DNA of 64,000 bases from Isoetes taiwanensis (lineage: Eukaryota > Streptophyta > Lycopodiopsida > Isoetales > Isoetaceae): the NCBI GenBank assembly GCA_021234155.1, contig JAJEKV010000020.1, positions 8,354,563 through 8,418,562 of the forward strand. The letters run 5' to 3'. The position numbers and the translations under genes are program-made. Below the pieces are notes generated by a model that was not told the origin of the DNA, searched no databases, and saw nothing but the letters and a program-made list of their open reading frames with translations. Shown piece by piece: positions 20,899 to 31,263 of this stretch. How positions within the stretch are numbered: the stretch's first letter is position 1; each line of letters begins with the position of its first letter.

Positions 20899-22407
20899 AT
20901 GTCGACGGACATATTTTGCAGCTCTTCGGAGCTTAGTGCCGTAAATGTGACCACAGCGGGAGCTCTGTTGTGCACGAAACTGAGTCTGATTTCAGACAAA
21001 TTAGGCGCAACAACTCTGGCTGTGGATAACACATACTTACTCTTTTCAGCCTATTTGGTTTTTGCCATGCAGCTTGGGTTCGCCATGCTCTGCGCCGGAT
21101 CTGTCAGAGCCAAGAACACCATGAATATTATGCTCACAAATGTGATTGACGCAGCTTGCGGGGGTCTTTCGTACTATCTTTTTGGGTTCGCCTTTGCTTT
21201 TGGTACTGGAAGCAGCACGAATGGATTCATAGGCAGGTATTTTTTTGCCCTATCAAAGATACCTGACGCCACAGCCGGGTTCGACTACAGTTTCTTTATG
21301 TACCAATGGGCATTCGCCATAGCCACGGCTGGGATAACGAGCGGATCCATAGCGGAAAGGACCCAATTCACGGCGTATTTGATCTATTCATCGGTTCTGA
21401 CAGGGTTTGTGTATCCGATAGTATCACATTGGATGTGGTCGTCAGATGGGTGGGCATCTGCAGGGAATGTGAAAAATTTACTGTTTGGATCTGGGGCGAT
21501 AGATTTTGCAGGAAGTGGAGTGGTGCATCTGGTGGGAGGGGTTGCAGGATTTTGGGCAGCGTTTATAGAAGGGCCAAGGATTGGAAGGTTCGACAAAGGA
21601 GGGACGTCTTTTATTATGAGAGGACACAGTGCATCTCTGGTCGTTCTCGGATCTTTTCTGCTGTGGTTTGGCTGGTATGGTTTCAACCCTGGTTCTTTTC
21701 TCAAAATTAACGTCCCATATGGGGATGGATTTACTGGAAACTGGACTGGAGTGGGCAGAACTGCTGTGACCACAACCCTGGCAGGCTGTGCAGCTGCCAT
21801 GACCACTTTGTTTGGCAAAAGGGCCCTCAGTGGCCACTGGTCTGTCATGGATGTCTGCAATGGCCTCCTTGGTGGCTTTGCAGCCATCACCTCTGGCTGC
21901 TCTGTTGTAGACCCTTGGGCCTCCATCATCTGTGGCTTTGTCTCTGCCTGGGTTCTCATGGGCCTCAACATCCTTGCTGAAAAATTCCACTATGATGACC
22001 CCCTTGAAGCTGCCCAGTTGCATGGTGGCTGTGGTGCCTGGGGCCTCATCTTTACTGGCCTCTTTGCTAAAAGGCAATATGTCCAAGAAGCCTATGGCCA
22101 TAGTTCCCAATATGGCTTGTTCTTGGGTGGTGGTGGTAAGCTCCTTGCTGCCCAAATTGTTGAAATCCTTGCCATCACTGGTTGGGTTTCTGTCACCATG
22201 GGTACCCTCTTCTTCATCTTGCATAAGTTCAACCTTCTCAGAATCAAACCCGAAGACGAAATCGCTGGCATGGATCTCACTCGCCATGGCGGTCTCGCTT
22301 ACTATCATGAAGATGGCTCTCATGGTGCTGGTTCTTATCACTCTGGTAGGCCTCTCAAGTCCAATCCTGAGCATATTGAACCTTCCAGGATTGCTGTTGC
22401 AAACTAG
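20899..22407 (+). CDS. AMT1-type high-affinity ammonium transporter
   Basis: An intact intronless gene of 502 residues, typical AMT1 length. AMT/Mep/Rh proteins are trimeric plasma-membrane channels-transporters that take up ammonium. The full 11-helix core is readable from about residue 45 ([20 protein letters not shown]) to about 445. The pore twin histidines are at about H210 ([10 protein letters not shown]) and H375 (LHGGCGAWG), and the family signature DFAGSGVVH is intact. The cytosolic tail holds GMDLTRHGG with T461, equivalent to the threonine whose phosphorylation shuts plant AMT1 trimers, and a histidine/glycine-rich stretch after it. The start is the first ATG in frame and agrees with the family's extracellular N-terminus. 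A TATA box and poly(A) signal flank it. Codon use is GC-richer than the surrounding DNA. Assignment to AMT1 rather than AMT2 is firm; the paralogue number is not inferable. Confidence 0.97.
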   Translation: MSTDIFCSSSELSAVNVTTAGALLCTKLSLISDKLGATTLAVDNTYLLFSAYLVFAMQLGFAMLCAGSVRAKNTMNIMLTNVIDAACGGLSYYLFGFAFAFGTGSSTNGFIGRYFFALSKIPDATAGFDYSFFMYQWAFAIATAGITSGSIAERTQFTAYLIYSSVLTGFVYPIVSHWMWSSDGWASAGNVKNLLFGSGAIDFAGSGVVHLVGGVAGFWAAFIEGPRIGRFDKGGTSFIMRGHSASLVVLGSFLLWFGWYGFNPGSFLKINVPYGDGFTGNWTGVGRTAVTTTLAGCAAAMTTLFGKRALSGHWSVMDVCNGLLGGFAAITSGCSVVDPWASIICGFVSAWVLMGLNILAEKFHYDDPLEAAQLHGGCGAWGLIFTGLFAKRQYVQEAYGHSSQYGLFLGGGGKLLAAQIVEILAITGWVSVTMGTLFFILHKFNLLRIKPEDEIAGMDLTRHGGLAYYHEDGSHGAGSYHSGRPLKSNPEHIEPSRIAVAN

Positions 22408-22536
22408 TTTGATTTGATTCTTTTTAAGTGACCTTTCTGGAACAGGAACTTATGCTTGTTATTTGTATAGTGTGTTTCTATTCAAAGTTATGTGATTTTA
22501 GCTGGGAGTCATCTCTCATTGGCTCCCAAATTGATT

Positions 22537-22542
22537 AATAAA
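22537..22542 (+). terminator. Poly(A) signal of the ammonium transporter gene
   Basis: AATAAA lies 130 bp after the stop codon, followed by a T-rich stretch. It is the nearest canonical signal. Confidence 0.6.
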
Positions 22543-22559
22543 GCTTTTTGTCTTGGACT

Positions 22560-25548
22560 GCTGGAGATTTATGTAAATCCATGCAGTTTGAAGCTTCAAA
22601 AAATATACTGTTTGTATCATGATAGTAATATATACTCTTGAAAACTTTTGGTTACTTGGTTCAGACTTCTTTTGTTGGATTTGAGCTGCAGAAACATATG
22701 CTACATGATTGAATGTTTACTTGTCTTCAGAATCAAGAACATGTATATTGTAAATAAAGCTGGCTTTTAATGCATGGAATGTTACTGAAAAGTAGATCTT
22801 AAGCAAGGTCTCATGCAGGGCACATTATTTAGTGCCGCCAGGATCAGCCATTGACATAGGCAAGTGATCAAAATTCAACGGATTCTGTCTTATTAGTATA
22901 AAGGTTCTTTGACTTACAAGTTGCTGCATCACTCTTTTGAATTGTGAATATTCTTTAATGTCGTGAATCGTGCAATAGACATTTGGTTCCGTGGAATCTT
23001 AAATTTCAACTCTTAGAACCTCAGCAAAATCTTCCCTCATCCCATAATTTTGACTTAACTATTTTTGAACAACCAGAGCTCGAAATGGGGTTTCCTGCCA
23101 AGAATTTCCTGTAAGAAAAACGGTTCTTAGAGTAGATGCCGGCAGGGGTCAAAAGTCTTGCAAAGCTTGTTAAATCGGGCAGATTAGAGGCTTTTTTCTA
23201 GATCCTGTGTGTAAGTATCAATAAAGCAAGTGCTTTGATGTTTAAGCAAAATCTAAATTCAAGGCCTATAAGAATCCGACACACAAGGCATACACATCTA
23301 TACCAAAATTAGTTGACTAAGTGGTCAACTTAAAGGTGATTTTGCTCGCACGTACTACGACATGTACATTGTACAAAGATACATTTGGAGGGACTATCTG
23401 CAACTTGAGATTGAATTGAATTGGATTTTGAGAGAGGGACATTGTTATTAAGTGAGAGAGAGACCTTGTTATTAGATAATTCTTGGGGTAGTGCAAACAA
23501 ACACCCAATTGATCGATCAATCACGACATTTTGTTCTCAATACACACACTTTGTCGAGCTACTTCTATCACAATTTAAATAGTCTACAACTAGCCGTTAT
23601 GTCTTTATGCTTGTACGCTGAGTGTATGAAAACTAATTACATTCTTCATAATAAATACAGGGGACTGAATGTTATTTTATTGACAACTTGTTCTTTTTGT
23701 ATTGATTGGAGAATTGATAAGCAACTATAATCTTTGTTGTAACTAGCATTTCATAGGTCAAAGGATTGTAATAATTGAGGCTCATTAAAAGATAAACAAA
23801 ATAATAGATGCTCCATTCAATTCAATTACAAAATAAATACTAGATAATCCAATAGGAATATAATAATTTTGTAGGTAGGCATATAATAGCATCATTTTGA
23901 GACAATATCAAATTCCCATAATTCAATTTGTAGTTATGTTTTCATACTTGATGCAATAACAATAGTTTTGTGCTAGTAGTTAGCAATTAAACCAGCAATC
24001 ATACATCTCAAAAATAGTTAGCATGTCATTGTTTGAAGCTCAAGTCGAAGCTTTCTTGCTAAGGTTATGTTAGCCTTGCAAAATTACCATCCCAGTGAAA
24101 TTCACTACGCAATTGATGTTCATTTTTGCATAGCCTAGAGTAAATGCAATAGCTAACAGTCTAATATTACACTAGCATGGAGATCAGGAAAGTTTTGAAG
24201 GTTAAAAAGTAACATCTATATGCCATTTACTGCAAAAAAAAACTTTCCATGTCATCACATCATTGTATAAAAGAAATTTTTGACGTTGATTTAATGATCT
24301 CACGATGACTCAATTACCTTATGGGGGTTCTACTTATTTCAATCGATATTCGCTATAGATTCCCATTTTGTCGTGTTCTCTAACATGCTTGTCAACATTG
24401 CATCATGAATATTTGTCTTGTTGATGGCTGGTCAAAATAAATATGAATCTAGCTATGGGAGTTTCTCATCCTTATTTTCACATTATCTTTTTAAGTATCC
24501 TTTAATATTCTCATGGCTTTTGAATAATGCTATTTTTATTTAAAGTTATAGGTAGTTGTGCTTGGTAGTGTATGCCATAATTAATTATGTGTGATTATTG
24601 TTATATCCATTGTTTTAATATTTCAAGCCTAGCATACCTAAATATCACAGTATTAGTGTCAATGCCATGTCGTCATTAGTTAAAAAGGGTCGACTGCAAT
24701 GCACGTTTATACATAGTTTCCACGGCAGCTTCATATACTATTATAACATGGAAACAGATGTCTCGTCATATTCATATCATAACAACCATGTATATAATAA
24801 AGTAGTGATTTACAAACAGATGACATGTTTTTCATTCAATATTTTTCCATCGATGCAGTGCTGCTTGAGCCAATGAGCATGCTCATAATCTCAACATGTA
24901 GACACAATTGTGGACTAGAATGAGTTTAAATTCCTTTCGTTGAAATAGAACAGGTTGTGTCTCTATTTTTTTTCTCCAGCTTCACGAGTGGAATACCTGG
25001 AATACCCTTAACTTGGTGTAGTGCATGAAGACATAGCATTTGGTGACCTCTCTATATAATACTATTCTTATGTTGGAGACGTGAAGTGATGTACTATTTC
25101 CCATGACTTGGCAGGTACTCTTTCCTATAGTCTATAGATTGTCTTGTGGAATTTCAAGTGCATGCAATTTTCACAAAAGCACACATATTTTTTTTTTAGT
25201 TTCACATATACTCATAAGTTGACGTAATATGAAGATATAGTCCATCATTGAGTGATAAGGGTGAACATCTGCTTGCTCTATAGCATGTGCACCAACATCT
25301 TCTAATCAAGTTGTGAATTACTACTTAATGATACTGATAATTCTCTTGCACATGGCATCCATTAAAAGTGCAAATAATGTGTAAAGTGAGGAAGCCTTTA
25401 TCAAAATTCTTTTAAATTTCCATGATACAAATAATATCCATGTCTTTTACTCATGGATTCATGCCCACATCTTTACGTCAGTGGATTATAGCAGCAATTA
25501 AAAGCACATATCCTGGAAAGATCTATTTATATCAGGAGCAATATGATT
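22560..25548. other. Long AT-rich intergenic region, no gene seen
   Basis: About 3 kb of AT-rich sequence with only short frames. No transposon domain, RNA gene or inverted termini were recognised. Confidence 0.5.
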
Positions 25549-25638
25549 CTAGGAAGGTATGAGCAATAATTTGTAATAGAAAACATAGTGTCTCTAGGAA
25601 GGTATGAGCAATAATTTGTAATAGAAAACATAGTGTCT
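25549..25638 (+). repeat. Perfect 45-bp tandem duplication
   Basis: CTAGGAAGGTATGAGCAATA... (45 bp) occurs at 25,549-25,593 and again at 25,594-25,638 with no difference seen, so the duplication is very recent. Confidence 0.9.
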
Positions 25639-25869
25639 ATGATGGGTCACCCATCTCGATTCTAATTTTGCCATGTGAATCGTCTTTTGTTGCCTTGGGT
25701 TGCGAGGCTTGCCCATTAATCCTCATGGAAGAGTAAATCCAGTCAATGTGGTTACCTCTTTCAAGGGTATGCAGGATTTTGAGAGGGAGGGAGGGGAGAG
25801 GGAGAAAGGGAGGGAGGGAGGAATTTGAAATGAAATGTTTATTAGACACATCTGTAGACCACCAGGCCT

Positions 25870-26060
25870 TATAGACATTCAATGAGTAGATTCAACATTA
25901 TAGAAAATATCATCTAATGCATTTGAATTTCCATATATATAGGGCATCTCAAAAGCACATGATGTTCATTCTCCACTTCTTGCGTATTACAAGCTTTACA
26001 ATACCTCATTTTTACTGTGTGCCAGGAAGTTAGCAAGCCCTTTAAAATGGAAGAAGCATT
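25870..26060 (-). pseudogene. LINE RT zinc-binding (zf-RVT-like) fragment
   Basis: The minus strand around 26,030-25,920 reads WHTVKMRYCKACNTQEVENE then HHVLLRCPIYMEI, a C-x2-C...H-x4-5-C pattern typical of the zinc-binding domain after plant LINE reverse transcriptases. It is a fragment only. A purine-rich tract (GGGAG repeats, 25,785-25,825) lies 3' of it. Confidence 0.65.
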
Positions 26061-27252
26061 AGGATAAGGCAACTATTTCAAATATGACTTCCATGCATCT
26101 AAGAATATAGAAATTGTGTAGTATATGCCCCTCCAAAGCAGCATATACATTTACAGCTTGAGAATGCAAAAATTAAGCTTGATATGGAGATTGAAATAGT
26201 AGTAAATGCTGGCTGAGCTAATTTGGCAAATGGTGGTTCAACTCAAAGATAGGTTCTAGATGTTTTTCCCAAAAATTTTGTATGTATTTCTCCAAAAAGA
26301 TGTATTTTATAAGTATAATACGTTTTTTTTTTTGCAGTTTCGTACCTCAATAAAAAAAAAATCCGCTTTGCCTGCATCATCCGCATCATGCGAAAGCGTA
26401 AAATGTAAAATGGACGCGTCTTTTGCAGGATGCAGCCGCAACTCGACGCAGTCGCATGCTAGAATGTTGTGGACGCTACTGTCACATTGCAATCGCGCGT
26501 AACACTTTGTGGCCGGGGTCGTAAAACCTATGGCAGCCGTGTTTTGGTAGTTTGCATCCGCGAAAGAGTTCTTGCCGATGCAAATTGACATGTCAAGGCT
26601 ACATTTGTGCGATAACCTTGCCGATATCCTTCTCTGTCATTCCATAGGACTTGCCGAACTCATGCATCTCATCCAGCCAAGATTCGGCATCCACACCCAA
26701 CCTGGTCTTACCCGTAGCAGAGTCTGGCATTTGTTTTTAGTCAAGCAAGAGCGTGGGAAAGTCCCCTTGAATGCAATTTCATATACACTATAATTTTTTG
26801 GCATAATTCCTAGAATAAAACGCCAATTTCTGCTTCAGCCCGACCATATTTTGCATGTGGGTAGCGTGCGATCTATTTCGAGCTCAAATAGAATTTTAAA
26901 TTTCTCAAATTAATTAATGTTTGCTTTTTTGGCACAGTTCCTAGGGAGAAACTACGGGAGAGATTGACTTAGTTGACTTGAGCATCATTAAAAACGACGA
27001 GGATGGAAGGCGACAACCTGTGCGGCTAGGGAGGCAAGAAGAGAGAGGGCCGCCCATCTTTCTCTTCTATTCTAACACTGCTGCATCATCCATAATCGAA
27101 TCTCTTCTATCCGGTGCTAGTCAAGGTCTGCTTTCTTAGATACAAAACCTGTTTCTTCATCAGGCTGCTGATTTCTTGGTTCTTGGCTGCTTCAAAGCAG
27201 ACTCCCTGGTTCTCACAAGATAAAACCACTAACGTGGTTTTTTGTTCTAACG
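26061..27252. other. Intergenic, no gene seen
   Basis: A GC-richer patch at 26,370-26,570 with repeated GCATCCGC-like words may be an old MITE, but no paired ends could be defined. The rest is featureless. AAACCAC/GTGGTTTT (27,225-27,243) is a short palindrome next to the left end of the 8-kb transposon. Confidence 0.45.
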
Positions 27253-27883
27253 TGGTTTTTTTTTTTTTTTTTTAGTTAACACAAACCATTAACACACAAC
27301 TAACATTATTAACACAAACCATTGCATTTGACACATTTAAATTAAAATCCCCCTTAAACCCCCTTTGGTTTGGGTGCATATTCACACGGGGGGTTACTTC
27401 GGGCAACGAGAGCTGGGTATAAGCGCGCTTTTGGGGGACAATTTTGCGAAATGAAAGCACCCCCCAAGCACCCTGCTTTGGTTTTTTATGGTGGGGGGGC
27501 TTTCATTGACGTTTTGCCGGGCTGGAGGAAAGATTCCCCGTCACTTCCCCGTCACAAAATAGGGTTCCCGGCAATAGCTTTTCACTGTACTCCGACCTCC
27601 AGGTATGAATCAGAGCGCCAGAGGAGGATCATTGCATGTCATTTTTTCGTGAAATTATTTGGAAATGGCGGTAGCAAAGAATGATTCGCCAAATACTTCT
27701 ACGGAGAAAAAAAAAAAGGTTAGTTTTAGGTTTCTTGATATCCTTTCTCTTTCTTTCAAAAACTTAGTTCTTTCTTAATTTTCCTCTTGCATTTCCGATG
27801 AAAGTCGCTACTACAAATCGAGGAGTTCGCTAAGTTTCGAGGGCTATGTAATGAGGGAAGGGATCCCGAGACAATAACTTGGG

Positions 27884-28114
27884 ATGAATGCCCTCCGTAA
27901 GATTTCCTGCAGTATGGTCGAGCTAATGAAGGAGGGAAAAATCAAACTACACAAAGCCCTACCCGAGTTTGCAAAAGATCGGTTAGGGATTTGGCGTGTC
28001 GAAAGTGTACCCGCTTTGGGATCAAGAACAAGGAAGCAAGGGTTTATTTTGCAAGAGCTTTTGCATGGCGTATCACAAGAAAAGCAAGACACATACCGCA
28101 AAATATTTGGTTAA
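27884..28114 (+). CDS. Transposon accessory gene piece, unknown function
   Basis: A 76-residue frame (MNALRKISCSMVELMKEGKI...) followed after a stop by more in-frame text to about 28,188. It lies in the left, plus-strand half of the 8-kb transposon. I do not recognise the family. Content is charged and helical-looking, with lysine/glutamate-rich stretches (KEGKIKLHKALPEF, QEKQDTYRKIFG). It may be one exon of a split or decayed accessory protein together with the pieces at 28,266 and 29,065. No start signal is evidenced. Confidence 0.3.
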   Translation: MNALRKISCSMVELMKEGKIKLHKALPEFAKDRLGIWRVESVPALGSRTRKQGFILQELLHGVSQEKQDTYRKIFG

Positions 28115-28265
28115 TCGGGCAAAGTTTGCATTTACCGTATGAACCAGCCCTTAAAATGTTTAAGTACAGGGGATGTAGTGGCCGGTGACATGCTTAAAGA
28201 ATATAAATGTGGGACTTGAAGCATTGCAAGATAGGGCGTGTACATCGAAAACCTAATTAAAAAGC

Positions 28266-28610
28266 ATGTCTTCTAGAGCTGTTGAGCTGCACAATGAGGT
28301 ATGTAGGCTTGATGGCATGATTTCTGCTTATGAAGATGCTTGCATGGCACTTGCAGGGGATATTCAAGAGCAAAAAAGTTGCATTATAGATTTCGGTTCT
28401 GAATTTCCAGAAGAAGATGGAGCCCTGAATGAACTTGCAAAGCAGGGTGATGGTATGGGTTTATCTCTTAAGTATGGTAAGGAAAAAAAAAAGCATGATA
28501 GAGAAGAGGAGTGCCTTTCGATGATGCAGGCACAAGACCTTGAGTTGCGCTTGTCTTCTTGCCGGCAACTCAACAAAGATTTTCGTAACGCCATTTCTAA
28601 CTTGAAATGA
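28266..28610 (+). CDS. Coiled-coil-like protein piece in the 8-kb transposon
   Basis: A 114-residue frame, acidic and lysine-rich, with heptad-like spacing (AVELHNEVCRLDGMISAYED, later LSSCRQLNKDFRNAISNLK), so probably a coiled coil. No enzyme motif. It lies downstream of the 27,884 frame, on the same strand. A helix-rich accessory protein of the transposon is an inference from position only. Confidence 0.35.
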   Translation: MSSRAVELHNEVCRLDGMISAYEDACMALAGDIQEQKSCIIDFGSEFPEEDGALNELAKQGDGMGLSLKYGKEKKKHDREEECLSMMQAQDLELRLSSCRQLNKDFRNAISNLK

Positions 28611-29064
28611 CTTGATCTAATTACCTTCACAAGTCTTTGATCAAACCATGTGCGTGAATGGACAGCTTGTAGATGGGGAGGATGGATGCAAGGCTGCGTG
28701 CTTTCTTTTGACACACGCTTCATTCAGGTGTGACATTAGATTGTGGACACTCATACCATCTACTATGCTTCCAATTGTGCTTGAGAATTTGTGCCAGATA
28801 GTATGCAAGGCAACTATACCTACAGGATTGTCGACACTGTGTGGGATATGCGATCATATCCCCGATCCGTAAGAAGTTTCAGGGGACAATGACAGGGATC
28901 GTATTACGCTTCAAGTGATTATGAAACTCCAAACAATGATGATAACAACATGAAAAGAAGGCCTATAACCAGAGCCATGACCAAATCAAATTGAAAAGGT
29001 AATTGCATTTCTAATTGAATTAGAATGTAGAAGAATGTAAATTCTTTTAATTAACATTTGTGCA

Positions 29065-29319
29065 TTGCGTGGGAGCAAAAAGAAGAGGAAGGTCCGCAGA
29101 GAACAAGTCGAGATTACAGTAAAACATGTTTGCTTGTTGTGTATGGATTCATGTGTAGAAGATGTTAATTGCTTTATTGATTTTGCGGATCCAAAGATCC
29201 CCAAAAACACCAAGAGTCCAAAGAAGGCCACTAACACCAAGAGTCCAAAGAAGGCCACCGCACGAAATGTGAATACAATACCCTGGCATGGTCTTGCAGA
29301 TGATCGAGCAACACATTAG
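29065..29319 (+). CDS. Lysine-rich repeat-containing piece in the 8-kb transposon
   Basis: A frame of 84 residues beginning with a basic cluster (RGSKKKRKVRREQ, nuclear-localisation-like), a C-x2-C pair (CLLCMDSC) and a tandem repeat NTKSPKKA encoded by a duplicated 27-bp unit (near 29,204-29,257). The family is unknown. The basic N-terminus and cysteines suggest a DNA-binding role, which is only a guess. Confidence 0.3.
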   Translation: MRGSKKKRKVRREQVEITVKHVCLLCMDSCVEDVNCFIDFADPKIPKNTKSPKKATNTKSPKKATARNVNTIPWHGLADDRATH

Positions 29320-29531
29320 CTCAATCCCAAAAGCAGAGTACCACAAACGCCGCGAGAAGATGGGGTTGCTAAAGTATTAGATTTTGATGATGCCATGCCC
29401 ACGCACAAGTGTAAGAAAGGCGGGGAAAAGCATGCCTAGGAAGTGGAAGACTCCAAATAAGGGAACTGATGGTATGAACCAATTACCATTACCATTACTA
29501 ATGATATTGGTAAATTCTTGAATGCTTACTA

Positions 29532-29558
29532 TTTTTTTTTTTTTTTTTTTTTTTTTTC
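29532..29558 (+). repeat. T homopolymer, about 27 bp
   Basis: A run of T within the 8-kb transposon, splitting its plus-strand coding pieces. The open frame 3' of it (29,565-29,970) contains FEQEQ repeats (EQEQRGLQAW, EQEQQGLLSN) and may be another remnant of the same accessory gene. Confidence 0.6.
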
Positions 29559-30070
29559 CTTTTACTACACCCCCGCTACTAAACGCGTGTGGAAAAGAAG
29601 ACCAAAAAAAGGAAAGAGAAAGTTGGAGCCGAGGGGAAAATTTGGATCATCAAAACGAGCTTTTGACGCATTTTTTTGAACAAGAGCAAAGGGGTTTGCA
29701 AGCGTGGCCTCAGAGTCGAAAAGCAGGGTTTTGCAAACTGAGTTTGAACAAGAGCAGCAGGGTTTATTGAGCAATGAAGTTATGGACACGCATAAACAAT
29801 CAGGTCTTGGTATAGAGCATTCAAATTTTGGTGCTAGTTGTGACTCTGGGTTTGTCAACCATGTCCGTATCCCGGGTCTAGTTCAATACCGCTTGCTCCG
29901 TGTTGTTAACCCGCATGACAAGAGTCCCTTTGTGCTGCCGCAGGGTTTGTTCAGATGCTTTTTTTGTGCATAGAGTTAATCCTATATGTAATCCACAAAT
30001 AGATCGCATAAGCACAAAGGATACCTCTGCAGTTGATGAGGCTATTCAGGGGTTTGCAATGAAATACTAG

Positions 30071-30316
30071 GTGGTAAAGAAGTTGCTAAAGAAGGTGAGT
30101 CAGACACATGTACAAACTGCTACAAATGTAGAAGACGATCATGTTACAAAAAAAGTGGTTCTTGCCGAGAAAGAAGCTGATGTTGGAGATGAAGAGGCAA
30201 TGAAAGAAGATACAGATGTTGGAGAAAGTGAAGAAGCTGATGAAAATGAAGATGGTGATGAGAGTGAAGATGATGTGGACGAAACACTTGGCCAATACTA
30301 TGTCAGCAAAGAGTGA
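30071..30316 (+). CDS. Acidic C-terminal piece of the plus-strand transposon gene
   Basis: An 81-residue frame, strongly acidic (DVGDEEAMKEDTDVGESEEA then DENEDGDESEDDVDETLG), preceded by a basic VKKLLKKVS stretch. It is the last plus-strand coding piece before the repeat-rich centre of the element. No domain is recognised. It is low-complexity, so coding status is uncertain. Confidence 0.3.
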   Translation: MVKKLLKKVSQTHVQTATNVEDDHVTKKVVLAEKEADVGDEEAMKEDTDVGESEEADENEDGDESEDDVDETLGQYYVSKE

Positions 30317-30684
30317 AGAAGAAGATTCTGTTAAAATAGACTGGCAGGTTTGTTAATATTCGGTGTTAATATTTGGTGTTAATATTCGGTGACAGGGATG
30401 TCGGTATGTATCATTTTTGGAAACTTAAGTTATTCCTACAAAGAAACAGGTTATGTAATGACAGATTTTGCAAGTTAACAAACCGTGTTAACTTCATGTA
30501 TATTTTAACTTATATACCAGGTGGAAGAGATGTTGAATGTTCTTACACTCTTCATCGATATTGTAATCGCGGCTTTTGCACATGCATTTTTGATATGAAA
30601 TACAAACAGATTTTTGATATTTGTGCACAGCTGGAACTTGATTGATTTTCCTGTGTTTTTCTTGAATTCGGTCTGCCCCTGTTT

Positions 30685-30896
30685 CAAATTCATGTAAATT
30701 CAAATTCATATAAGCTCAAATTCATCTAAGTTTCAAATTCATCTGTAGTTCAAATTCATCTAAGTTCAAAATTCATCTAAGTTTAAAATTCATCTAAGTT
30801 CAAAAATTCATCTAAGTTTAAAATTCATCTAAGTTCAAATACATCTAAGTTCAAATACATCTCATCTAAGTTCAAATTCATCTAAGTTCAAAACGT
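30685..30896 (+). repeat. 17-bp tandem repeat, about 12 copies
   Basis: TTCATCTAAGTTCAAA, with one-base length changes and occasional TACATC variants, repeats about every 16-18 bp. Upstream, GTTAATATTCGGT occurs three times at 30,352-30,391. It lies in the convergent centre of the 8-kb transposon. Confidence 0.85.
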
Positions 30897-30898
30897 GC

Positions 30899-31120
30899 AA
30901 GGGAATATTCGCAGCGAATATTCCCAAGGTAAGACCCTTATGGAATCTAGAACTCAGAAACTTGCAAGGGAATATTCCATGGGTACCTTTGTCAAGGAAA
31001 TATTCCCACCGAATATTCCCTGGGTAATACCCCAAGCACCCCCAAGCATCTCGAAAGCACCCCAAGCACCTCGAAAGCACCCCCAAGCACCTCGAAAGCA
31101 CCCCCAAGCATCCCAGATAT
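30899..31120. repeat. GGGAATATTC palindromes and AAGCACCCC tandem repeat at the transposon centre
   Basis: GGGAATATTCGCAGCGAATATTCCC (as two halves, 30,901-30,926) is a perfect hairpin; GGGAATATTC or its complement recurs at about 30,969, 31,002 and 31,013. Next comes a ~22-bp tandem unit AAGCACC(C)CCAAGCA(C/T)CTCGA (about 31,032-31,120). The same AAGCACCC word lies just inside both terminal repeats (27,456-27,476 and 34,830-34,856). Confidence 0.75.
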
Positions 31121-31263
31121 CTTAGTACAGCAAATGATCATCTTCGTACAACAAATTTAATTTGAGATACAAGGAGGATATGGAGAGTCGGTAAATTTTT
31201 GTATTACAGATCAATTCTTTACAAGTTACATTCACTTCATTTACAAGTTACAAGTTAAGAAAT

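Noticed and set aside
21478-22374. A 298-residue antisense open frame
   Set aside because: It is the mirror of the well-supported ammonium transporter codon structure; no independent motif.
30685-30896. Regular short repeats considered as a CRISPR array
   Set aside because: Units are contiguous with no unique spacers, and the context is a plant transposon.
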